In this document: piece by piece, positions 58,719 to 64,000 of the stretch
Layout: every line of letters begins with the position of its first letter
Numbering within the stretch: the stretch's first letter is position 1
Source of the DNA: Mycolicibacterium novocastrense
GTDB lineage: Bacteria > Actinomycetota > Actinomycetes > Mycobacteriales > Mycobacteriaceae
Assembly: GCF_001570485.1 (NCBI RefSeq)
Contig: NZ_BCTA01000038.1
Location: forward strand, 1 to 64,000
Length of the DNA stretch: 64,000 nt
Direction of reading: 5' to 3'
Notes under the pieces: model-generated
Seen by the model: the letters and a program-made list of their open reading frames with translations, nothing else
Told to the model about the DNA's origin: nothing
The model's database searches: none
Program-made: the position numbers and the translations under genes

Positions 58719-59594
58719 TTACGCAGCGGCTGCGGCGGCGGCCGGCCGCGCAGTGGCCGCGGCCGGGCGTAGGACACCGCGGAAGCTCGACGGCATGACC
58801 AGACGGGCGCCGGCGGGCCGGTGCAGGTTGTAGCGCTCATGCAGGGTCAGGGCAACGAACTTGGGCAGCGCGCCGCCTCCGTGCTTGCCATTGGACTTCT
58901 TGGCGCGCGCCAAGGCGCCGATGCGCTCGGGGGCGAGGTCGATCAGCGCGTCCACGAGGATGTCGCACTCGAACTGTTCGTCGTCGCCGAAAGCGTCGAG
59001 CAGCACGGCCATTCCGCCGACCATCGGGGCGTCGTAGGCGCTCTGCTGTGGGCCCCAGGTGTCGTGCAGCAGTCTGAGGCTGTCGCGCAGCAGGGCGTGT
59101 CCGCCGCGACTGCGAGCGACCTTCTCCAGCATGGCGGTGCACCTGATGTGTCCGTCCTTGGGTGCGTCGTCGACGCGCAGGCCCACCCGGGCCACGGTGG
59201 CCTCGATCGCGGCGACGTCAGGATCGTGCTGGGCGCGGCGGGCTTTCCACCGGTTCCAGGTGCTCAGCCGCCGGCGGTGGATGTCGATGCCGAGGAACAG
59301 TTCGGCCTCTTCGGCGACGGACAGGCCGCTGTGGACGCGGGCGGCGATGGAGGCGCGCGGATCTCGGGATGTCACTGTGGCCCAGCGGTGTTGGCCTTCG
59401 ATGACCGCGTAGCGGGGGTGGTGTTCGGGTCCTCGGTCGGACACCTCGATGACACCGAGCAGCCTGGGGTCGAATGTTTCGGTCATGGTGCGCACGCGCT
59501 GGGGATCCAGCGGCCGCTGGTAGGTGTGGTCGACGAACAGGTCGGTGACGGGGACGGCCAGGACGTAGGGAGCGGCCGGGTGCGGTGCGGTCAT
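58719..59594 (-). CDS. ParB/Srx-fold protein (DUF6551-like)
   Basis: 291 residues. The first ~95 residues are a ParB N-terminal-like domain: VTDLFVDHTYQRPLDPQRVRTMTETFDPRLLGVIEVSDRG ... YAVIEGQHRWATV, where IEGQHR is the conserved nucleotide-binding motif (CTP in ParB). The rest is helical with an Ala-rich tail. Many plasmids code such proteins as ParB-like or nuclease-like factors. No ParA next to it, so partition is less likely than a regulatory role. Confidence 0.72.
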   Translation of the reverse strand: MTAPHPAAPYVLAVPVTDLFVDHTYQRPLDPQRVRTMTETFDPRLLGVIEVSDRGPEHHPRYAVIEGQHRWATVTSRDPRASIAARVHSGLSVAEEAELFLGIDIHRRRLSTWNRWKARRAQHDPDVAAIEATVARVGLRVDDAPKDGHIRCTAMLEKVARSRGGHALLRDSLRLLHDTWGPQQSAYDAPMVGGMAVLLDAFGDDEQFECDILVDALIDLAPERIGALARAKKSNGKHGGGALPKFVALTLHERYNLHRPAGARLVMPSSFRGVLRPAAATARPAAAAAAA

Positions 59595-59614
59595 TCGGAA
59601 TGCCTTCTTCAGGG

Positions 59615-59857
59615 TTACTGGGCAGGGGTGGCGATGGCCCAGGCGACGTGGCGGCGCCCGGGCCGGCGCAGGCGACGGACCTCGCCGCGGTGTTCGAGGA
59701 CGAGGAGGTTGCGGTAGACGGTCTCGTTGACCAGTCCCGGCGCCCAGCGCAGCAGCAGTTGGCGTATCTCAGCGGTGGTCAGGTCTCCACCGGTCTCGGG
59801 TAGGACGTCCAGCAGGTGCTTGCGCACCAGCTCGGGATCCAGGCGGTGGCTACTCAT
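59615..59857 (-). CDS. Small winged-helix protein
   Basis: 80 residues. TTAEIRQLLLRWAPGLVNETVYRNLLVLEHRGEVRRLRRPGRRHVAWAI has winged-helix form (recognition helix NETVYRNLLVLE, wing RRPGRRH). Probable regulator. Coupled to the upstream gene by ATGA. Confidence 0.6.
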   Translation of the reverse strand: MSSHRLDPELVRKHLLDVLPETGGDLTTAEIRQLLLRWAPGLVNETVYRNLLVLEHRGEVRRLRRPGRRHVAWAIATPAQ

Positions 59858-60198
59858 CGTGACGCCGGGTGCTCGTCGGCGCGGTGGTTGAAGATTTCGA
59901 CCTGGACCGCGGGGGGATGTGTGATGGCCGCGCACGCCGGGCACAGTGGTGCGCCGTCCTCGAGTAGTGCCGTCGGCGTCGCCTGGATGAGGCGCACCCC
60001 GCATCGGGACCGCGGCGGCCGACCGAAGGCGACGTCGAGCAGGTGCTGCAGCCGCCCGACGCAGTGGATGACCGACGTGCCCTCGTAGCGCTGGCAGCGA
60101 CACTGCGGCCCGCTGGGTGCATCCCAGTGCCGCAGCGAGCCGTGCAGGTAGTCCGGCACCCAGGACGCGGGAACCGCCACAGCAGCGGGCGTGGTCAT
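59854..60198 (-). CDS. Small Cys-rich hypothetical protein
   Basis: 114 residues with cysteines CRCQRY, HCVGR, RCGVR and CPAC, a possible zinc site. Coupled by ATGA on both sides within the whiB operon. Confidence 0.5.
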   Translation of the reverse strand: MTTPAAVAVPASWVPDYLHGSLRHWDAPSGPQCRCQRYEGTSVIHCVGRLQHLLDVAFGRPPRSRCGVRLIQATPTALLEDGAPLCPACAAITHPPAVQVEIFNHRADEHPASR

Positions 60199-60929
60199 CG
60201 TCGACCGGTCCCTGCTTGTCCTGCCGCCCAGAGCGCCCGGTAGTCCAGGTGCGCGAGCACACGCACCTCGCGGGCCGGGACCTGCGGCAGCATCCGGGCC
60301 AGGGCGGCCGCTGCGGTGCCGTCGTACTCCATGGAGGCCGGGAAGATTGCTTGCACATCGCCGGGGATGTTGGCGATGAATCCCCCACCGGCGATGTCCT
60401 CACCGAGGTGCTGGATCTCCCAGCCGTACTTGCCGACCAGGCGAGCGAGCAACCACGCGGCGGTGCGCGCCCGCGTCATGGGCTGTTGGCCCGCCGGCAG
60501 GGTGGGCAGCACGTCGCCGCGACGCCAGTTGCGGTGGTGGCGATGCGGAGAGCCCACCTGGGACTGCACCAGCCAGCACAGTTGGGTGAGCCACTCGTCA
60601 CCGGTCTCGGCGTCGTTTTGGCCCAGGCTCGCCACGGATCGGGCCAGTTCGAGCAGTCGGCGCGCTGAAGTGTTTCCCGGAACTTGCTGGCGCGCTGCAC
60701 GATTGCCGCGTAGATCCCAGCTCACGGTGACCGTACGCCGTGTGGGGGTGTGGGCGGTGACGAAGGCGGTGGCGGTGTGTGCGTCGAATTCGAGGCGCTT
60801 GGCATGCCAGCCGTAGGCGGCGAGATCGACTGCGGTCCAGTAGGCGTCGACCACCTCGGCCGGCGGCTGGTCCTTGCCGAACCCGGGGATCTGCTGACGG
60901 CCGGCGGCGCGCTGCGCGGGCCGGGTCAT
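60195..60929 (-). CDS. Hypothetical protein, whiB operon
   Basis: 244 residues from an ATG overlapping the whiB stop. Alpha/beta; EVVDAYWTAVDLAAYGWHAKRLEFDAHTATAFVTAH and a conserved-looking EIQHLGEDIAGGGFIANIPGDVQAIFPA. No family recognised. Confidence 0.55.
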   Translation of the reverse strand: MTRPAQRAAGRQQIPGFGKDQPPAEVVDAYWTAVDLAAYGWHAKRLEFDAHTATAFVTAHTPTRRTVTVSWDLRGNRAARQQVPGNTSARRLLELARSVASLGQNDAETGDEWLTQLCWLVQSQVGSPHRHHRNWRRGDVLPTLPAGQQPMTRARTAAWLLARLVGKYGWEIQHLGEDIAGGGFIANIPGDVQAIFPASMEYDGTAAAALARMLPQVPAREVRVLAHLDYRALWAAGQAGTGRR

Positions 60930-61294
60930 CCTGCCAACCTCGCGCCCTGGTCGTAGCCGTTGGTGGCGGCGATCGCTGCGACGTGTTCCGGTTCGTCGTT
61001 CTGTGCGGGCCTGATGTCGATACCGCGCTTGAGGCGACGTCGCTCGCGTTCGGACAGTCCGCCCCAGATGCCGAAGCGCTCGTCGTTGTCGAGTGCCCAT
61101 TGCAGGCACTGCTGTTTGACCGGGCAGCCGAGGCAGATCTTCTTGGCTTCCTTGGTCGATCCGCCCTTCTCGGGGAAGAACGCGTCGGGGTCGGTCTGCG
61201 GGCACAGGGCCCGCTCGTACCAGTCCTCGTCGGTGGGTGATTGCGGCTGGGCTTCCAGCATGGTGATCAGCTCGATCACGGCGGCTTCAGACAT
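60926..61294 (-). CDS. WhiB-family Fe-S transcription factor
   Basis: 122 residues. Four cysteines in WhiB spacing (ALCPQT; ICLGCPVKQQCLQW) hold a 4Fe-4S cluster. GIWGGLSERERRRLKRG is the sigma-binding turn plus basic DNA-binding tail. WhiB proteins bind the main sigma factor and sense redox or NO. It heads an operon of at least four coupled genes and, with plasmid WhiA, gives the element both parts of the WhiA-WhiB pair. Confidence 0.92.
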   Translation of the reverse strand: MSEAAVIELITMLEAQPQSPTDEDWYERALCPQTDPDAFFPEKGGSTKEAKKICLGCPVKQQCLQWALDNDERFGIWGGLSERERRRLKRGIDIRPAQNDEPEHVAAIAATNGYDQGARLAG

Positions 61295-61335
61295 GGCGTC
61301 TACCTCCCGAGGTCAGTCGCTTTCGCGGTCCCGAT

Positions 61336-61366
61336 TGCGCAAATCCAACCAGTTACGATTTGCGTA
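61336..61366. promoter_or_regulatory. Inverted repeat upstream of whiB
   Basis: TGCGCAAATC (61336-61345) and GATTTGCGTA (61357-61366), 9 of 10 arm positions complementary, 11-base spacer. 42 bases before the whiB start, so a probable operator. The rest of the 61295-61617 gap holds only this and a terminator. Confidence 0.55.
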
Positions 61367-61541
61367 TCTCTTGGCCCAGATTAGTTCCTGACTACGACAA
61401 ACAGGCTTCCCGCTACAGGAAACATTGTCTGTGATGGTGACTTTGAGGAGCGACTGCGCAGTGTCCGCAGGATGTCGTCGACGGGACGCGGCGTGGCCTG
61501 CGGCGATGACATGTCCCTGCGGCGCTCGCCCTCAACGACGA

Positions 61542-61566
61542 CCGGCGGCCTCAGTGAGGCCGCCGG
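61542..61566 (-). terminator. Perfect terminator hairpin
   Basis: CCGGCGGCCTCA-G-TGAGGCCGCCGG, 12-bp perfect arms, 52 bases beyond the stop of the gene at 61618 (minus direction). Confidence 0.7.
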
Positions 61567-61617
61567 TAGGGGGCTCTGCCATTTGCGCTGGCAGGGGCGC
61601 TGATGCGGTTCGGGCGG

Positions 61618-62631
61618 TTACGAGCGGGACGGAAACCCGACTGCGGCACCGACTTCTCCGTAGACCTCCGAGATCACCAGCAGGTCGGTGTTCAGCTCGT
61701 CCAGTGATGCGGCGGCCAGCTCGTTCTCGGCGGCGGCGGTGAAGAAGTCATTGCCGGCGGACTCAATGCCGGCCGCATTGGCCTGCCGGGCGCGCAGCTG
61801 CAGGCTCTCCAGCGTGGCCACACATCGGTGCAGTACCAGCAGACGGCCCAGGAGGGCCTCGGTCAGGTGCCGGCGTTCAGACCGAAGCATGGCGTTGGCG
61901 TAACCGCTGGGTTCCGTCAGTTGCTTGAGCTTGACGCTGTTGGCCTCGTGCTCATCGAGACTGAAGGCGGCGCGGGCGATCTGGAAGATCTCCTCGTCGG
62001 CGTCGAATCGAGTTCGCACGACGTCGAGCCCCGGCAGTTTCCATGCCGGACTCTGATCTAACTCGGTGACGATCGCGATCCCTTCGAGCAGGAAGGCGCC
62101 GCCGGCGGAGATGGCGCCTGCTCCAGCCAGCGGGTTCCAGTCCAGGGCCCGTTGGGACGCGTTGACCTCGGCGGCCTGGGCCGCGCTGAGGTTGAGGGGG
62201 TCACGGTGGACCCACCACAGCAGGATTCCGTGCAGCAGCGCCACGACGGCGCATCCGGCCGCACTCCAGCCGGCGAGGGCTCCGATGCCGGCGCGGTCGT
62301 CGGCGGCGCCCGCGCACAGGATCGCGACGAGGGCGAGGAGGACCGCGGCGGCGGCCCAGGTGACCGTAGTGCGCCGGGTGACCCATCGTGGGAGCCGCTG
62401 CTGGCGCGGTCCGGCCTGGCCGTAGAGCGCGGCGGGCGACATGCCGGCGGCCGCGCGCTGGGCGATCAGCTCCCCGGTGCGACCGCTGAGATCGGCTTGG
62501 CGCAAGGGGGCGAGGTGCCGGCCGCGCCAGAGCCAGCCCGGGCCGGCGGTGATGCTGCGGCGGTCTTGCGCTTGCCAGAACGCGAGCCTCATTCGAATGT
62601 GGGCCCTCAGCGCGTCGTGTTCGCTGTCCAC
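61618..62631 (-). CDS. Hypothetical membrane protein
   Basis: 337 residues from a GTG 7 bases after GGGAGAGGGG; a longer frame upstream overlaps an inverted repeat and is unlikely. Two membrane helices (WAAAAVLLALVAILCAG and GWSAAGCAVVALLHGILLWWV, ~95-155), then a helical cytoplasmic domain with a third hydrophobic stretch (AISAGGAFLLEGIAIV). No family recognised. Confidence 0.6.
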   Translation of the reverse strand: MDSEHDALRAHIRMRLAFWQAQDRRSITAGPGWLWRGRHLAPLRQADLSGRTGELIAQRAAAGMSPAALYGQAGPRQQRLPRWVTRRTTVTWAAAAVLLALVAILCAGAADDRAGIGALAGWSAAGCAVVALLHGILLWWVHRDPLNLSAAQAAEVNASQRALDWNPLAGAGAISAGGAFLLEGIAIVTELDQSPAWKLPGLDVVRTRFDADEEIFQIARAAFSLDEHEANSVKLKQLTEPSGYANAMLRSERRHLTEALLGRLLVLHRCVATLESLQLRARQANAAGIESAGNDFFTAAAENELAAASLDELNTDLLVISEVYGEVGAAVGFPSRS

Positions 62632-62677
62632 GTCAGGCCCCTCTCCCGTTCCGGGGAGTGAAAGTCCCTCGGAGAAA

Positions 62678-62762
62678 GCAACTCCGGCATGGGGCACGTT
62701 GCCGCACCGCTACCGGGAAACCTCTTGCCAAAGACCCCTGTAAAGCACCATGCCGGAGTTGC
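62678..62762. promoter_or_regulatory. 15-bp perfect inverted repeat, structured leader candidate
   Basis: GCAACTCCGGCATGG (62678-62692) and CCATGCCGGAGTTGC (62748-62762) are perfectly complementary around a 55-base loop. It lies in the 229-base gap before the membrane-protein gene and beside the par region. Could be a structured 5' leader, an antisense RNA or a partition/replication site. No -10/-35 or known riboswitch core recognised. Confidence 0.5.
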
Positions 62763-62860
62763 GAGCCTCAGTCTATGGCCACGATCGGCCCGGATCGCCT
62801 GCCGCGAAGGGGTTGCTTTTCACAACATCGCGCGTGCCAAACAGACGGCTGCGTCAGTGC

Positions 62861-63262
62861 CTATTCGGGCAGGAACTCATCGGGCATGAAGTAGGACGGG
62901 GGCACGCCGAACAGGCGCGCCAGCTCGTAGACGACATCGAGACGCGGCGGTGCCTCGCCATGGAAGTAGCGGTAGATCTGCGTCTGCGAGACCGGCAGGT
63001 CCGGTGCCTGCTCCTTGAGCATCCGTTGGATCCGCAGCGGCGTGAGCTTGCGTACTCGGTCGGTGTCGAGCATGCGCACGTTCATGCTTCCAGCTAATTC
63101 CTGGAACTTCTTGGCGAAGTACTCCGTTGCGACATGCGGAGGATCGATAGCGGCTTTGCCGCGTTGTTCGGCGCGCACCAGTTCGTGCGCCACGCTGTCC
63201 GGCTTATCCTCGTCGACGTCCTCGGCCTCGACGTCGGCGATGTTGTCCATATGGTTGGTCAT
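62861..63262 (-). CDS. XRE/EspR-like helix-turn-helix regulator
   Basis: 133 residues. The C-terminal half, TPLRIQRMLKEQAPDLPVSQTQIYRYFHGEAPPRLDVVYELARLFGVPPSYFMPDE, is an XRE-type HTH with the EspR-like ending (ALA..F.v...YF...). The N-terminal half is acidic. Likely a regulator or nucleoid-associated protein of the maintenance region. Confidence 0.72.
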   Translation of the reverse strand: MTNHMDNIADVEAEDVDEDKPDSVAHELVRAEQRGKAAIDPPHVATEYFAKKFQELAGSMNVRMLDTDRVRKLTPLRIQRMLKEQAPDLPVSQTQIYRYFHGEAPPRLDVVYELARLFGVPPSYFMPDEFLPE

Positions 63263-63332
63263 CGGTCACCCAATCCTGCGTTGATGCCACTCGGCCGATC
63301 CCCCAACTTCTTTACCAGCACTAATCTCTAGC

Positions 63333-63761
63333 CTATCCAGTGGAGGCCGAATCGCCACCAGTGGGCTGCTGATCGGTCATATTTGGGACAGCAGTCACAG
63401 GCGGCGGCAGCGCCCGGGCGACACCGGGGATCTGCACACCCCGGCGTTCGAGGAACTCCTGGATGGCCAGCGACGCAGCGTCCCCTTTGGGCAACTCGTA
63501 CTCGTCGATAAATGCAGCAAACGCGTTGTGCACATTGGTATTGATGTGCACGTTGATTCCGGTGCGCTTGACCTTGCGGCTGCGCAGCTGCTCCAGGGCG
63601 GGATCGTGGGCCACGAAGTCGGCCACCTGGTTGCCCGCCGCGGCGGGCGGGGCCGCTGGCGCCGCGGCGGCCGCAGCGCTGGAGGGAACGCCTCGCATCC
63701 GCGCCGCATCCTGAGATACCGCCCGACCGCGAGCGGCCGGCAGTGGCATGTCTTTAGCCAT
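63333..63761 (-). CDS. RHH partition protein (ParB-type partner)
   Basis: 142 residues. An Ala/Pro-rich N-terminus, then KVKRTGINVHINTNVHNAFAAFIDEYELPKGDAASLAIQEFLERRG, a ribbon-helix-helix domain. It overlaps the 3' end of the ParA gene by 8 bases, the usual order for a small centromere-binding partner. DNA-binding at a parS-like site is inferred. Confidence 0.68.
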   Translation of the reverse strand: MAKDMPLPAARGRAVSQDAARMRGVPSSAAAAAAPAAPPAAAGNQVADFVAHDPALEQLRSRKVKRTGINVHINTNVHNAFAAFIDEYELPKGDAASLAIQEFLERRGVQIPGVARALPPPVTAVPNMTDQQPTGGDSASTG

Positions 63762-64000
63762 GGGAGATCAGTCCTTCCTCCGCGATACGCACCGCGACGC
63801 GCTGATAGTCCTCAGCAGCAGTGCACGTCGGGTCATACACCGAGATGGGTTGGCAGTGCGCCTTGGCCTCCGTCACGCGGATCGTGCGGGAGATGTAACC
63901 CAGATACTCCTTGGACCAGGCTTCTTCGACAGCTCGGCGGATGGACTTGGTAGCCCGCGATCCACCCAGGTAGTTGGTGAGCAGCACGTGGGTGATCTTG
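63754..64000 (-). CDS. parA: ParA partition ATPase, 3' part only
   Basis: Only the last ~82 residues are in the window; the start lies beyond base 64000. THVLLTNYLGGSRATKSIRRAVEEAW ... EYLGYISRTIRVTEAKAHCQPISVYDP ... AAEDYQRVAVRIAE fits the ParA/Soj C-terminus (the strand with the LLTN motif, the VxEA-x-x-QP-x-x-xY region, and the terminal helix). The Walker A and B motifs cannot be seen. Segregation of the plasmid is the likely role. Confidence 0.72.
   Translation of the reverse strand, partial: KITHVLLTNYLGGSRATKSIRRAVEEAWSKEYLGYISRTIRVTEAKAHCQPISVYDPTCTAAEDYQRVAVRIAEEGLISHG

Noticed and set aside
58719..59594. ParB-fold gene as the partition partner of ParA
   Set aside because: It is 4 kb from parA in another operon, while an RHH protein overlaps parA directly and fits that role better.
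1..64000. LexA/SOS boxes (TCGAAC-N4-GTTCGA) as controls
   Set aside because: None noticed by eye at the damage-type promoters; those sites fit the LexA-independent motif instead.

Overview
The window reads as the left end of a large linear plasmid from a Mycobacterium or close relative. The DNA is GC-rich and carries mycobacterial signature proteins: a PknH_C-type lipoprotein, a DUF732 secreted protein, WhiA and WhiB homologues, and Imm61/Imm63-like proteins. The first ~640 bases have no credible gene and are packed with short GC palindromes. Several have the central GCTNCGC triloop known from Rhodococcus/Mycobacterium invertron telomeres. At 44.7-47.3 kb lie two overlapping genes that resemble Tap (telomere-associated protein) and Tpg (terminal protein) of Streptomyces linear replicons. 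Together these make a linear replicon with its end at base 1 the best reading.

Layout. 1-1 kb: telomere and subtelomeric gap. 1-18 kb: mixed cargo on both strands: ribbon-helix-helix protein, lipoproteins, GNAT, DUF732, a frameshifted PD-(D/E)XK nuclease, an OGG-fold glycosylase, a plasmid WhiA, an NlpC/P60 peptidase, immunity-like proteins and a WGR-domain ATP-dependent DNA ligase. 18-47.6 kb: a long, almost entirely minus-strand array of small gene cassettes interspersed with DNA enzymes: a RecB-like TM0106-type nuclease, DEDDh exonuclease (plus strand), C5-cytosine methyltransferase, HerA-like ATPase, SF1 helicase, MoxR ATPase with VWA metallopeptidase, and Tap/Tpg. 47.9-53.7 kb (plus strand): a 1563-residue methyltransferase-SNF2 helicase and a companion gene. 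53.7-64 kb (minus): cargo, DnaB with a class 3 mini-intein, a ParB-like protein, WhiB, and a partition locus (RHH protein plus ParA, cut by the window end).

The most notable signal is regulatory. About 19 sites match, exactly or nearly, the mycobacterial LexA-independent DNA-damage promoter TTGTCRGTG-N8-TANNNT (RecA-NDp, read by PafBC). All but two lie in the 18-47.9 kb array (the others precede the ligase gene and, weakly, the gene at 7.9 kb). Nearly every site is followed by the same leader: a hairpin of form GGCC-stem-loop-stem-GGTCACC whose inner arms differ in sequence but stay complementary, then a Shine-Dalgarno and start codon. More than 20 leaders are present. I infer a plasmid-borne, damage-inducible regulon of stacked promoter-leader-gene cassettes with a shared RNA element. 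A second, unrelated motif, GGAAAY-N13-GGTACT, occurs seven times with fixed spacing upstream of another gene set, including three proteins that share an N-terminal MCKA...PGGP.RC tag. Its reader is unknown.

No rRNA, tRNA, CRISPR array, insertion sequence or conjugation apparatus was recognised.
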